Assembly: GCA_021824175.1 (NCBI GenBank)
Contig: JAKALP010000024.1
Coordinates: forward strand, 18,517-82,516
Source: Deltaproteobacteria bacterium
GTDB taxonomy: Bacteria; Desulfobacterota; Desulfobacteria; Desulfobacterales; Desulfosarcinaceae
Length of the DNA: 64,000 nt
Direction: 5' to 3'
The notes under the pieces were generated by a model. It saw only the letters and a list, made by a program, of their open reading frames with translations, did not search any database and was not told the origin of the DNA. Shown here piece by piece: positions 42,161 to 51,870 of this stretch. Positions within the stretch are counted from its first letter, which is position 1. Every line of letters starts with the position of its first letter. Position numbers and translations under genes: made by a program.

Positions 42161-42960
42161 TGGACCGGCTGTGTCTCGCTGCGGGTGGTTTTTGCAAACA
42201 CATTGCAGCTGATGGGAATCCGCAGGGTCGGTTTGTCGTTCATATCCGTTTCCAACAGCAGCTGATCCCCCATGCGCCCCTCTGTTTTACTGCCGCAGAT
42301 GATTGTCAACACGTACCCCTTCTTGGGAGGTTTTTCTTTGCTTTGGGGTTTGAGCTCCCAGCGGATATTGTCCAGGCCGCGATTGGCCTTGATCTCTTTG
42401 ATGGTAAACGCCTGGCCATTCACTGGTGTAATATGGACCTGTTGGGTGAGCGTATCGCCCACATTCCCGACCAATTTCACACGATCCGGCGATACTTCTA
42501 CGACGGCCAGAATCTGACCGGTCACCATCAATTCGGTCTCGGGCGTCTGGGGATCATTGGTGAAAACCCTGAACCGCTTGGTGATCGTCTGGCCGCCTCT
42601 ATTATTGGTATGAACCACTACGCTGATTTTGTCCTTGCCGCCGGCAGGGATTTGCCCCGGATTCGAGGCTACCGAGCAGCCTCAATCCGGTTGCACGCGT
42701 TCTATGACCAAGGTGCCGGGCCCCTGATTTTCAATCATGAAATCATGGGTGATCTGGACTCCTTCGACCACCGACTTGACCTCAAATTTGGTTTCAGGGA
42801 AAACGGCTTTGGGCTGTGGGGCAGCATTGGACTCCTGTTTGGCTTCAGCCCATGCCGTGACGCAAAGTGAATTGGTATCGATTTCAGCAACCCACTCCAA
42901 CCCGGCCAGTAATACGCCTACCGCGAGCGTTACAATTGCCTTGAACCATCTGTTTTGCAT
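42157..42960 (-). CDS. DUF1573 exported protein with an in-frame UGA (possible selenoprotein)
   Basis: A 267-codon gene whose codon 93 is TGA (42682-42684) and whose frame is otherwise open. A signal peptide (MQNRWFKAIVTLAVGVLLAG) precedes a DUF1573/immunoglobulin-like domain. The text around the stop reads GTLVIERVQPD-UGA-GCSVASN and then PGQIPAGGKDKISVVVHTNN. DUF1573 proteins carry a conserved Cys-Gly-Cys at this place, so the UGA replaces the first Cys while the second Cys remains, giving U-G-C. The gene could be a Sec-containing redox protein, or a simple Cys-to-stop pseudogene giving a 92-aa fragment. A GGGAGGCATTGC site precedes the ATG. The frame runs cleanly across the UGA into HAD coupling, which supports an intact gene. 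A hairpin follows the UGA (next entry). Confidence 0.7.
42654..42669 (-). promoter_or_regulatory. candidate bacterial SECIS-like hairpin after the in-frame UGA
   Basis: On the minus strand, 12 bases after the UGA, GCCTC / GGGGC form a 5-bp stem (one U-G) with loop GAATCC. The apical loop begins with G and lies 17 bases past the UGA, within the range described for bacterial SECIS elements. A competing hairpin (GAGGCT / AGCCTC) overlaps the UGA. This hairpin is short and GC-rich, so chance is possible. Confidence 0.3.
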
Positions 42961-43101
42961 GCAATGCCTCCCTATGGTACCGGAACTTGTTTTCCGCAAA
43001 AACTCTTTGCCAGATATAGAGCGAGCGCTGGGGGATGTCAAGAATCGGGGAGTTGTTGAGGGATTGACCTATTGGTTGAATACAAACCATCAACCAATCG
43101 A

Positions 43102-45567
43102 CTACATTAAAAATACCGGGTCCACATCTACGCTGACCGAAACGCTCCCTTTGCCGGCCATACCGTCCGGGCCAAAGAGCACCTGGCGTACATAGCCATG
43201 CAGCGCATTGGAGTGATGCCCTTTGATCAAAATCTGCCAGCGATATTGGTTGGCGATGCGGGCCAGCGGGGCTTCAATGGGCCCCAGCACTTGCAATGGG
43301 GATCGGGTATTGCACTGCGGCAACAGCCGCTGGCAGCGCTCCCCCAATTGGCTGGCATAATCCGCGACCTGGGCTTTTTGGCGGCCGCTGATCCGGAGCT
43401 GGATCATGCGGGTGATGGGGGGATAACCCAGAGCCTTGCGGAATTCGATCTCCTGGCGATAGAACGCTTCGAAATCCTGCTCGCGCGCCGCCGTGATGCT
43501 GAAATGCAAAGGGTTGTAAGTTTGCAGGATCACGCGGCCCGGTGATTGCCCGCGCCCGGCTCGGCCGGCCACTTGGGCCAGCAGTTGAAAGGTGCGTTCG
43601 CCCGCCCTGAAATCGGGCAGACTCAGGGAAAGATCTGCGCAGATGATACCCACCAACGTGATGTGGGGATAATCATGGCCCTTGGCCACCATCTGGGTGC
43701 CGATCAATATGTCGATTTTACGCTCACGCAAGGCTTTCAAGATCTTCACCAGGGAACCTTTATGGCGGGTGGTGTCCCGGTCCATGCGCGCCACCCTGGC
43801 TTCGGGGAACCGTTTGCGGATCTCCACCTCCAGGCGTTCGGTGCCCAACCCCAGCCGCTGAATGCGATCCGACCCACAACGGCCGCAGCGCGTGACCGCG
43901 GCCCGGCTGAAGCCGCAATAGTGGCACTGATAGGCATTGCGCTGCTGGTGATAGGTTAGGCAGATGTCACAATGCTCGCAGCGTTGGGCCTGACCGCAGG
44001 TGGCGCATACCAGCGTATTGGCAAACCCCCGACGGTTTAAGAAGATCAGCACCTGTTCATTGCGCGCCAGGGTCTCCTGAATGGCGGTGAACAAAACAGG
44101 CGTCAAATATCGCCGCATGCCCTGCTCTTCGCGCAGCGCGGTTAAATCTTCCACATGGACCTGGGGCATCATGCGCCCATCCACCCGCTCATACAGATTA
44201 ATGCGGCCGAACTTGCCGGATTGGGCATTGAACGCGCTTTGCAAAGAGGGCGTGGCCGAGCCGAGGATGACCACCGCTCCCTGTTGCTGGCCGCGCACCA
44301 CGGCCAGGTCCCGGGCATTGTAGCGTGGCGGATTTTCCTGTTTATAGGAATCGTCGTGCTCTTCATCCACGATGATCAAACCGATTTCGGCAAAAGGAGC
44401 AAAAATCGCTGACCGGGCCCCCACCGCGATGGAGACCTCCTGCCTGCGAATGCGTTGCCATTGATCCAGGCGCTCGCCGTCGGACAAGCCGCTGTGCAGC
44501 AGGGCCACGGTTTCGCCAAAGCGGGCCCGGAATGCGCGTTCGGTCTGGGAAATCAGTGCGATCTCCGGCACCAGCACCACCACGGCCAACCCTAGCTGCA
44601 ATGCCTTGGCCGCCAACTGCAAATAGACCTCCGTCTTTCCGGAACCCGTGACGCCGGCTAAGAGAAAGGTCTGATACCCCTTACCCAGGGCCGCCCCGAG
44701 GGTCGTCACGGCCCGGAGTTGTTCGGCGGTCAATTCCGGGGCCTGATCCGCGGTGATGGGCGCGCCCAGGGGATCGCGATAAACAATCTCTTCCCTGGCC
44801 ATCACCTGACCCTCTTTGACCATGGCGGCCACCAGGCTGGATGCGGTGGGCACCACCATTTTTAGATCCGCCATAACCATGGGGCCATTAGCCGACAAGG
44901 CATCCCAGATGGCCCGGCGGGGTGCCGAAAGCTTTTCCTGATTCACAAAGAGCGGATTTTGCGCTACCAGGCGCACTTGTTTGGGCCGGGTCCGCCCCCC
45001 TGCCAAGGTTCGCCTCTGCTCAAGCCACCCGCGCTTCTGCCAGTTGGCCAAAACCGCCTGGGAAAATTGCGCGCCGCCAACCCGTCTCAAGGTGAATAGG
45101 GTGCCCGGCCCCTGGGACAACGATTGAAATATAGCCTGCTCCCACTGCTGGAACCGTTGATCAGGCATCTCGCGGCGTCCGGCATCGGTCAGTGTATAGC
45201 GCACTTGCTCGGCAAGATTGATGCCGCTGGGCAGAGCCGTCTCGATCACCTCGCCCAGGGGATGGATGTAGTAATCGGCCATCCATTGAAAAAAGGGCAG
45301 CATTTGAATCGGAAACACCGGGGTCTCATCGAGAATATCGCTAATTGATTTGAGGGCCGCCTGGGGCGCCGGACAGCCGACACGCAGCGTATAGCCGGTC
45401 ACCCGCCGCCGGCCAAAGGGGACTAATACTCGTTTGCCGACCGCAATCTGATCAAAAACCGGATCAGGCACCTGATAGGTAAAGGTTCCATACACAGGCA
45501 AGGCCACGGCCACTTCAATCAAATCCGGTTGATCGATGGGATGGGGCTGGGGTTGGTTTTTGTTCAT
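43102..45567 (-). CDS. priA: primosomal protein N' (replication restart helicase PriA)
   Basis: An 821-aa superfamily-2 DNA helicase that reloads the replicative helicase at stalled forks. The N-terminal 3'-end-binding domain precedes Walker A AGVTGSGKTEVYLQLAAKAL, the DEEHDDSYKQ DEAH-type box, an RIRRQEVSIAVGARSAIFA region, and the zinc-binding Cys set (CATCGQAQRCEHCDICLTYH, CHYCGF, CGRCGSD) typical of PriA. Helicase motifs V and VI (GTQMVAKGHDYPHITLVGII, LLAQVAGRAGRG) are present. Length is normal. It ends 141 bases upstream of the DUF1573 start. Confidence 0.93.
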   Translation of the reverse strand: MNKNQPQPHPIDQPDLIEVAVALPVYGTFTYQVPDPVFDQIAVGKRVLVPFGRRRVTGYTLRVGCPAPQAALKSISDILDETPVFPIQMLPFFQWMADYYIHPLGEVIETALPSGINLAEQVRYTLTDAGRREMPDQRFQQWEQAIFQSLSQGPGTLFTLRRVGGAQFSQAVLANWQKRGWLEQRRTLAGGRTRPKQVRLVAQNPLFVNQEKLSAPRRAIWDALSANGPMVMADLKMVVPTASSLVAAMVKEGQVMAREEIVYRDPLGAPITADQAPELTAEQLRAVTTLGAALGKGYQTFLLAGVTGSGKTEVYLQLAAKALQLGLAVVVLVPEIALISQTERAFRARFGETVALLHSGLSDGERLDQWQRIRRQEVSIAVGARSAIFAPFAEIGLIIVDEEHDDSYKQENPPRYNARDLAVVRGQQQGAVVILGSATPSLQSAFNAQSGKFGRINLYERVDGRMMPQVHVEDLTALREEQGMRRYLTPVLFTAIQETLARNEQVLIFLNRRGFANTLVCATCGQAQRCEHCDICLTYHQQRNAYQCHYCGFSRAAVTRCGRCGSDRIQRLGLGTERLEVEIRKRFPEARVARMDRDTTRHKGSLVKILKALRERKIDILIGTQMVAKGHDYPHITLVGIICADLSLSLPDFRAGERTFQLLAQVAGRAGRGQSPGRVILQTYNPLHFSITAAREQDFEAFYRQEIEFRKALGYPPITRMIQLRISGRQKAQVADYASQLGERCQRLLPQCNTRSPLQVLGPIEAPLARIANQYRWQILIKGHHSNALHGYVRQVLFGPDGMAGKGSVSVSVDVDPVFLM

Positions 45568-45702
45568 TTAGATCGTGAGCGAAGGATTGCAGCTCCTTAA
45601 AAGAGCTGCTATGATTATAAAATCATTGTCCGTTCAACGGACAGCGGACAACGGCCGACCGGTGCCATACCACAGCCGCGGACCCAATTGACAGGAGACC
45701 AT

Positions 45703-46011
45703 ATGCTTAAACTCAGCACACACATCTTCATCCTCATTCTGGTAGCCGCCATCGCGATTCCCCCCGTCTGCGTTATGGCTGAAACAACCATGACCGAAGG
45801 CAAAGACCCTCAAGTCAACGCAGCCTATATCGCCGGCGACGCTCTCATCGCCCGCCCCCTGGGATTGGTCGCCACCGTGGTGGGCTTCGGTTTCTTCATT
45901 ATTGCCTCGCCCTTTGCGTTGATCACACATAGCGCGGAAGATGCGTGGAACGGCCTCGTGATGTACCCGGTCGGTTTTACTTTCAAACGACCTATCGGCG
46001 ATTTCAATTAA
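45703..46011 (+). CDS. small exported membrane protein
   Basis: A 102-aa protein with a signal peptide (MLKLSTHIFILILVAAIAIP, VCVMA cleavage) and one further hydrophobic segment (GLVATVVGFGFFIIASPFAL). It ends MYPVGFTFKRPIGDFN. I do not recognise the family; similar short two-segment proteins occur in sulfate reducers. GGAGACCAT precedes the ATG. It is convergent with citrate synthase across a shared hairpin. Confidence 0.6.
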   Translation: MLKLSTHIFILILVAAIAIPPVCVMAETTMTEGKDPQVNAAYIAGDALIARPLGLVATVVGFGFFIIASPFALITHSAEDAWNGLVMYPVGFTFKRPIGDFN

Positions 46012-46072
46012 ACCGCACTCCCCGTGTTGAAACCGCGATACCGATAATTTTATAGATTTCCAAAAAATCAGG

Positions 46073-46101
46073 AGGAGATGGCGGCGCCATCTCCTCTTCT
46101 T
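46073..46101. terminator. terminator hairpin between convergent genes
   Basis: A perfect 10-bp palindrome AGGAGATGGC / GCCATCTCCT (46073-46082, 46086-46095) with a 3-base loop, followed by CTTCTT on plus and by CCTGATTTTTTGG on minus. It probably ends both the small exported protein gene and gltA. Confidence 0.65.
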
Positions 46102-46102
46102 A

Positions 46103-47398
46103 TTAGCGGCACTCCTTCGGCCGTTCAGCCATAGGCACATAGTGGCATTCGGTGGGACCGGTATAGATCTGACGGGGCCTGCTGATGCGCCATTGGGGAT
46201 CATCGATGCTCTCCTTCCACTGGGCGATCCAGCCGGGCAACCGGCCGATGGCGAACATGACGGTAAACATGTTGGTGGGGATGCCGATGGCCCGCAGAAC
46301 GATGCCGCTGTAGAAATCCACATTGGGATAGAGGTTGTGATCAATGAAATAGGGATCTTTCATAGCCACCTCTTCCAACTCCAAAGCGATATCCAGTAAC
46401 GGGTCTTTCAGATTCAAGGCTTTGAGCAGGTTATGACACATGCGTTTCATGATTTTGGCTCTGGGATCGTAGGTCTTATAGACCCGATGACCAAAACCCA
46501 TCAGACGGAAAGGATCATTTTTATCCTTGGCCCTGGCCACAGCCTTGCGAAAATCGCCGCCCTCTTTATGGATGGCGCTGAGCATCTCAATCACAGCCTG
46601 GTTAGCGCCGCCGTGCAGCGGCCCCCACAGCGCCGAAGTGCCAGCGGAAATGGCGGCATAGAGATTTACTCGACCGCTGCCCACCACGCGCACGGCCGTG
46701 GTTGAACAATTCTGTTCGTGATCAGCGTGCAGAATCCAGAAGACTTCCAGGGCGCGCACGACCTCCCTGACAAACACATAAGGCGTGACCGGCGTATTGA
46801 ACATCATGTTGAGGAAGTTCTCACAATAGGCCAAATCAGGCCGTGGATAGACCACCGTATGTCCTCGCGAGATCTTGTAGGACATGGCCGCCATGGTGCG
46901 AACCTTGGCCAGCAGGCGCGTCACGGTGATGTTAATCTCCTCCTCCAACGTTTGCAATTCAGGGTAAAAACTGCGCAGGGCATTGATCATGGCCGAGAGA
47001 ATCCCCATGGGATGGGAGGCCCTGGGAAAATTCTGGAAAAAGGTCTTCATATCCTCATGCACCAAAGAGTTGTCATTGAGCATGATGGAAAATTTGCGCA
47101 ATTCGTCCTCGGTGGGCAGGCGGCCATTGATCAATAGATAAGCGGTCTCTTTGAAGGTGGATTTTTCAGCCAACTCTTCCACCGGAATACCGCGGTAGCG
47201 CAGAATGCCCTTTTCACCGTCCATATAGGTGATGCTGCTCTTGCAAGCCCCTGTATTGGCATAGCCCGGATCATAGGTAATGAACCCGGTCTCCTGGCGC
47301 AGCCGCAATATGTCAATGCCCCGTTCGTTTTCACTGCCCACAATCACCGGCAGCTTGTAAGTTTTGCCCTGGTAGGTCATCGTCACAAAATCGTCCAT
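46103..47398 (-). CDS. gltA: citrate synthase
   Basis: A 431-aa hexameric-type citrate synthase that condenses acetyl-CoA and oxaloacetate. Catalytic His residues appear in LHADHEQNCS and MGFGHRVYKTYDPRA. Other landmarks are LWGPLHGGANQAVIEML and the conserved RPRQIYTG near the C-terminus. The frame is open to 47527, but the start is set at the ATG at 47398 (MDDFVTMTYQGKTYKLP), which has a GAGG site seven bases upstream; a near alternative is 47404. Transcribed alone. Desulfobacterota use citrate synthase in biosynthesis or in a complete oxidative cycle, which this window cannot tell. Confidence 0.93.
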   Translation of the reverse strand: MDDFVTMTYQGKTYKLPVIVGSENERGIDILRLRQETGFITYDPGYANTGACKSSITYMDGEKGILRYRGIPVEELAEKSTFKETAYLLINGRLPTEDELRKFSIMLNDNSLVHEDMKTFFQNFPRASHPMGILSAMINALRSFYPELQTLEEEINITVTRLLAKVRTMAAMSYKISRGHTVVYPRPDLAYCENFLNMMFNTPVTPYVFVREVVRALEVFWILHADHEQNCSTTAVRVVGSGRVNLYAAISAGTSALWGPLHGGANQAVIEMLSAIHKEGGDFRKAVARAKDKNDPFRLMGFGHRVYKTYDPRAKIMKRMCHNLLKALNLKDPLLDIALELEEVAMKDPYFIDHNLYPNVDFYSGIVLRAIGIPTNMFTVMFAIGRLPGWIAQWKESIDDPQWRISRPRQIYTGPTECHYVPMAERPKECR

Positions 47399-47664
47399 GC
47401 TCATGCCTCGTCTTTCCAGCGATGCACCGGGCTTCCTGACCTTCATTCCGGCTAAAGCGGGCCCTGCATCCCAAATTAAGTGGTTCAAAAGAACAAAAGC
47501 TATACGAAATTCGGATTGCCTGGTCAAGAATGCGTAATGTCCAGGCTAAAGATGGCCATGGCCATCAAATAGAATTTTAATGACAATTACCTCGGCCATG
47601 CTATTAATGGCGGATAAATACCACCCAGCCGTGAAAATCGCGTGCACTCAATCCAGGAGGAGAG

Positions 47665-48453
47665 ATGGGCTTCAGAGAAAACCTACTCAAAAAAATCCAA
47701 ATCAACCAGTTGTCCGAGCAGGTGCGGCGTTCGCTCAAACCCGCGGACCCGCCCCAGAAAATCGATCGCGCAGCCATGCAAAACCTGCTGGGGATGAGTG
47801 TTTATACCCATCGTCATGAAAGGGATCTGGATTTGTATTGCAGGGAGCCGGACGCATCCGGCAAGCAGGATATCCTGGTGCTGGACAACGAACTGAAACT
47901 CTATCGCACCTCGGTCGCGGACGTGGTCCTGCGCAAAAGCCCCACGGTCAAGGAGATGGTGAGCATCCGCAACGCCATCAAAATCCTCAATGACAAAGAT
48001 GTGGTGGTCAGCAGCAAAGTCGACACTTTGGAAGCATTCCGGCGGGAACTCATTGGCACCCTGGATTTGTCCTATACCCAAGCAGATTTGGATGCCTTGG
48101 GACAGGACGGCCGCGAGGCCTTAAAAAACAATTACGCCGACGGCCTCATCGAAGTATTGGCCCTCTTCAGCGAACTTCTCGGTTATGCAACCGCGCCCAA
48201 GCCCTTTCAACTGCGCCACTTCCATGTCTGGGGCAAGGTGGATACTGCTCCCGGCGGGGCAGTGCAAATGGAGCCTGTCCTGCTGTATGACCAGATGCAC
48301 CACCGCTTAAAAATGATTCTCACCCCCACCAGCACCTTTGACAAAGCCGCCATGCAGCGTCTGTCCCAAATTTCAAAAGATGAAGCCAAGGCCGACCTGG
48401 AAGGTGACGCGGTGCTGGCCGAGCTGAAAAACCGAGTGCCGATAGCAAATTAG
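47665..48453 (+). CDS. hypothetical protein, no family recognised
   Basis: A 262-aa soluble protein with no signal peptide or transmembrane segment. A GGAGGAGAG site precedes the ATG, so it is well supported as a gene. Visible features are a basic N-terminus (MGFRENLLKKIQINQLSEQV), a mixed alpha/beta core (LDLYCREPDASGKQDILVLD, SIRNAIKILNDKDVVVSSKV) and HFHVWGKVDTAPGGAVQMEP. I do not recognise it. It is divergent from gltA and followed by a REP-like repeat. Confidence 0.7.
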   Translation: MGFRENLLKKIQINQLSEQVRRSLKPADPPQKIDRAAMQNLLGMSVYTHRHERDLDLYCREPDASGKQDILVLDNELKLYRTSVADVVLRKSPTVKEMVSIRNAIKILNDKDVVVSSKVDTLEAFRRELIGTLDLSYTQADLDALGQDGREALKNNYADGLIEVLALFSELLGYATAPKPFQLRHFHVWGKVDTAPGGAVQMEPVLLYDQMHHRLKMILTPTSTFDKAAMQRLSQISKDEAKADLEGDAVLAELKNRVPIAN

Positions 48454-48485
48454 GAAAGTAATTCAGGCATCGGAGAGTTTCTTTC

Positions 48486-48558
48486 GTCATGCCCGCGCAG
48501 GCGGGCATCCAGCGTGATGACATCCTAAAAATCGAGTTCCCGCCTTCGCGGGAATGAC
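48486..48558 (+). repeat. REP/MITE-like dispersed palindromic repeat, copy 1
   Basis: An element bounded by GTCAT and ATGAC with two nested palindromes: GCCCGCGCAGGCGGGC (48491-48506) and TTCCCGCCTTCGCGGGAA (48537-48554). A second copy in inverted order is at 59906. Downstream (48644-48668) is a short imperfect CAACGGGC tandem repeat. Confidence 0.75.
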
Positions 48559-48674
48559 GTACCATTAAACGAAAAATTCCCCGCCCCCTCAAGTAACTAT
48601 CGATGGCCAGCAACCAAACCTACCCAGAAAGCGCCAATGCGCCACGGGCCAACGGGCAACGGGCCAACGCCCCC

Positions 48675-50075
48675 CTACATATCAATCTCATACGCCTTCA
48701 TCTTGCTCAACAGCGACGGATGGCTGATTTCCAGCAGGCGCGCGGCCTGGGTGCGGTTGGCATCAGTGGCTTTGAGGGCCTTGATGATCAATTCCTTTTC
48801 CATGATCTTCTGGGCGTTTTTGATGGAGAAGCCCTCATATCCGCCTTGGGCCGGCGGCCGTTGCGCGCCGGTGGGCGCGGATAGGGAGAAGTGATCGGCT
48901 TGAAGTAAATCCGCATCGGCCAGCACCATGGCACGCTCGATGGCATTTTCCAACTCGCGCACATTGCCCGGCCAGGAGTGCTGAAGCAAAAGGGCCATGG
49001 CGGCCGGAGCAATGCCTTTGACTTTACGCTGTAAACTTTGATTGAAGTGATCCAAAATATGGTGGCACAGGAGCGGAATATCTTCGGTGCGGCCGCGCAA
49101 CGGCGGCAGCTCCACGCGGATGACATTGAGCCGGTAGTAAAGATCTTCGCGAAAAGATCCCGCGGCCACCATTTGTTCAAGTTTGCGCGATGTTGCGGCC
49201 ATAACACGCACGTCGACTTTGATGCTTCCCGATTGGCCCACCGGCCGAATTTCGCCCTCCTGCAACACCCGCAGCAATTTAACCTGCAAAGAAATGGGCA
49301 GCTCGCCGATTTCATCCAAGAATATCGTACCGCCGTGGGCCTCTTCGAAAAGCCCTTTCTTGTTGCGATCCGCGCCGGTGAATGCCCCTTTGACATGACC
49401 AAACAACTCGCTTTCCAGCAGGGCTTCCGGAATAGCACCGCAGTTGACCGGCACCAAAGGCTTGGACTGGCGCGGTCCAGCATTGTGAATGGCCTGGGCC
49501 ACCAGTTCTTTGCCAGTGCCGCTCTCGCCCTCGATCAGTACGGTGGTGTTGTACTGCGCCACCTTAATGGCCAGCTCAAATACTTTTTTCATGGCCTCGC
49601 TCTTGGCCACCAGGCTGCCGAACTGATGCCGTTCCTCGAAACGGCGAATCTGTTCCCTGAGCAATCGGTTTTCCCGTTTGAGCCGGTCGCGCTCCAGGGC
49701 CTTCTCTATGGCCATGCGCACTTCATCGCTTTTGAACGGCTTGGAGATGAAATCGTAGGCCCCCAGCTTCATGGCTTCCACGGCCAGATCAATGGTGCCG
49801 TAAGCTGACATCATGATGATCGTCAAATTCTCGGCCTGGGGTTTGACGGCCCGCAAAAAGGCCATGCCGTCCATGTTGGGCATTTTGATGTCGCAGAGCA
49901 CGAAATCAAAGGCAGTGGCCGCCAGCCTGGCCAGGCCCTCCTGGCCGTCGGCGGCGGTCTCTACCGCGTACCCGTCGCGTTTGAGCAAACTGCCCAGCAT
50001 GTGGCGCATGTTCTCTTCGTCATCGATAATTAAAATAGCCAGGGGGCTGGTGGATTCCTGCGTTTCTGATGTCAT
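48675..50075 (-). CDS. NtrC-family sigma-54 response regulator
   Basis: A 466-aa response regulator. The receiver (residues about 13-125) has the phosphorylatable Asp in [20 protein letters not shown]. The AAA+ domain has [14 protein letters not shown], the GAFTGA motif ([20 protein letters not shown]) and [21 protein letters not shown] Fis HTH ends the protein ([20 protein letters not shown]). It overlaps the upstream histidine kinase by 4 bases (ATGA), so they are a coupled pair. Target genes cannot be read from here. Confidence 0.93.
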   Translation of the reverse strand: MTSETQESTSPLAILIIDDEENMRHMLGSLLKRDGYAVETAADGQEGLARLAATAFDFVLCDIKMPNMDGMAFLRAVKPQAENLTIIMMSAYGTIDLAVEAMKLGAYDFISKPFKSDEVRMAIEKALERDRLKRENRLLREQIRRFEERHQFGSLVAKSEAMKKVFELAIKVAQYNTTVLIEGESGTGKELVAQAIHNAGPRQSKPLVPVNCGAIPEALLESELFGHVKGAFTGADRNKKGLFEEAHGGTIFLDEIGELPISLQVKLLRVLQEGEIRPVGQSGSIKVDVRVMAATSRKLEQMVAAGSFREDLYYRLNVIRVELPPLRGRTEDIPLLCHHILDHFNQSLQRKVKGIAPAAMALLLQHSWPGNVRELENAIERAMVLADADLLQADHFSLSAPTGAQRPPAQGGYEGFSIKNAQKIMEKELIIKALKATDANRTQAARLLEISHPSLLSKMKAYEIDM

Positions 50076-51670
50076 ACTACTTCGCTCATGCTATCGGGCG
50101 CCGGAGACTGCCGATGGTTTGCTTCCGTCACAATCCTGGTTGGTCGCAACGGAAGTTTCAGGGTCATGGTAGTGCCGCTGCCATATTGACTCTGGACGTG
50201 AATGGTGCCGCCCATCTTCTCGATGATCATGTAGCTGACAGCCAGCCCCAGGCCTGTACCTTTGCCCGGTTCCTTGGTTGTATAAAATGGATCGAAGATG
50301 TTTTCCATTTGATCCCCGCCAATACCCTGGCCGTTGTCGGCAAAGTCGATGGTCAACCACTGGGCCGGCGCCCCGTCCGGGGCCATGGCCATGGCAGTCG
50401 TGATGGTAATTCTTCCCTCGGCCGCGCGGCCCGCGGTTTGGATGGCGTCAACGGCATTGAGGATCAAATTTAAGAATACTTGGCGCAATTGATCGGCGTT
50501 GCCCCACAGCCGGTCTTCCGGTGCTGCGAGCCGGGTGGTAAAGCCGATGGTGCTCATCAGCGGCTGATGGCGCATCACTTCGACCATATCCTGAATCAGG
50601 GCATGGGCCGAGATCTCCTGGGCCGCGCTCTCTTTGGGGCGAGCCAGGTCGAGCAACCGCCGGATGATGGTGTTGATGCGCTGAATCTCTTTTTCCGCCC
50701 GCTGCACGAAATCAGCATGTTCTTCCCTGGCCAGATCGCCCTGTTTGAGCAGGTCCATATACCCCAAGACAATACCGATGGGGTTGCCGATTTCATGGGC
50801 GATGCCGGCCGCCAGGCGCCCCACGGAGGCCAATTTCTCCGCGCGGATCATCTCGTTTTGGGCCCGCTTGAGTTCTACATTGGCGGTTTCCAGGCAGGAA
50901 ACAGTCTCCTTCAACTTTTGCTTGTCTTCCGATATGCGCTTCAGCATGCGGTTGAGAGAAGAAGAGAGTCGATTCAGTTCATTGTCTTCCTGCCTAAAGG
51001 TGAAGAAGAAATCTTCATCCTGGTCATAATCGTCGGCCTGGCGGATGATGCGGTTGATGGGGCGCAAGTAAATTCGGAATATGCGATACAATCCAACCAC
51101 GCTCAGGAGGATGGTGTTTAGAACAATATAGATGAAAACCGGTTTGTTGTACTGCCGCAGCTTGGCATAGAGGGGCGCCAATGATACCGCGCCAGCCGCG
51201 GCTCCGGTCAACCGGCCTTCAATATAAATGGGTACGGCGGAAAGAACATATTGATCGTGCCACCAGAAAACCGCGATGGTCTTGCCGATGTTTTCTTGCA
51301 GCGATACTCCGTTTTTAAGCGCTTCCGCGGCGGCTTGATGATAGCGCGCCTGGGGCAAGGTGGTACCGGTATTGGTCAGACGGGGGTTGCCCCGAGAATC
51401 GATAATCAGTATTGCCGTCTCACTGAAATCCGCTCTCGGCATTGGATTGCCGGCTGAAGTATTGGCGCCGACATCCCCTTGGCCGGCCAAGGGCGGAGCA
51501 AGCGCCATGGCGCCTACGATTTCCAACATGCGTTCCTGCTGGGCGACGCTGCCGCGCACCACCACCCCCTGGACGATGATCACGGCCAACACATCGGTGA
51601 TCACCGCCGAGAGCAGCAAAAGAAAAGCGACCTGAATGGCGATTTTGGTTCTGAATCCGCGTACGGCCAC
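50072..51670 (-). CDS. membrane sensor histidine kinase of the NtrC-type pair
   Basis: A 532-aa kinase with two transmembrane segments (QVAFLLLLSAVITDVLAVII near the N-terminus, and VFIYIVLNTILLSVVGLYRI near residue 180) flanking a periplasmic sensor. A HAMP region follows, then HisKA with the His in LAAGIAHEIGNPIGIVLGYM, and HATPase_c (LNLILNAVDAIQTAGR, DFADNGQGIGGDQ, GTGLGLAVSYMIIEKMGGTI). The start is GTG at 51670, with only a weak GAGG site. It is coupled to the response regulator downstream. Confidence 0.88.
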   Translation of the reverse strand: MAVRGFRTKIAIQVAFLLLLSAVITDVLAVIIVQGVVVRGSVAQQERMLEIVGAMALAPPLAGQGDVGANTSAGNPMPRADFSETAILIIDSRGNPRLTNTGTTLPQARYHQAAAEALKNGVSLQENIGKTIAVFWWHDQYVLSAVPIYIEGRLTGAAAGAVSLAPLYAKLRQYNKPVFIYIVLNTILLSVVGLYRIFRIYLRPINRIIRQADDYDQDEDFFFTFRQEDNELNRLSSSLNRMLKRISEDKQKLKETVSCLETANVELKRAQNEMIRAEKLASVGRLAAGIAHEIGNPIGIVLGYMDLLKQGDLAREEHADFVQRAEKEIQRINTIIRRLLDLARPKESAAQEISAHALIQDMVEVMRHQPLMSTIGFTTRLAAPEDRLWGNADQLRQVFLNLILNAVDAIQTAGRAAEGRITITTAMAMAPDGAPAQWLTIDFADNGQGIGGDQMENIFDPFYTTKEPGKGTGLGLAVSYMIIEKMGGTIHVQSQYGSGTTMTLKLPLRPTRIVTEANHRQSPAPDSMSEVV

Positions 51671-51870
51671 GGGAGCCTCGGTCCATTGGTAGTAAATTAT
51701 TTATAACCCACTGGAACGATAGCACAATGCATCCGTGATGGCAAACATTGGCCATCAGGGGAGTGTGAGCCACAATTGTGCCTAAAGAAAGAGATCGAAT
51801 CCATTAGTGTCGTACTCGTACGACCTGCACAAAGGCCCATGCCGTGCAACCGTCTTGGCTCACACACGCA

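Noticed and set aside
48486..48558. Possible CRISPR repeat
   Set aside because: Only two palindromes with no regular spacers; it is a dispersed REP-like element with a second copy 11 kb away.
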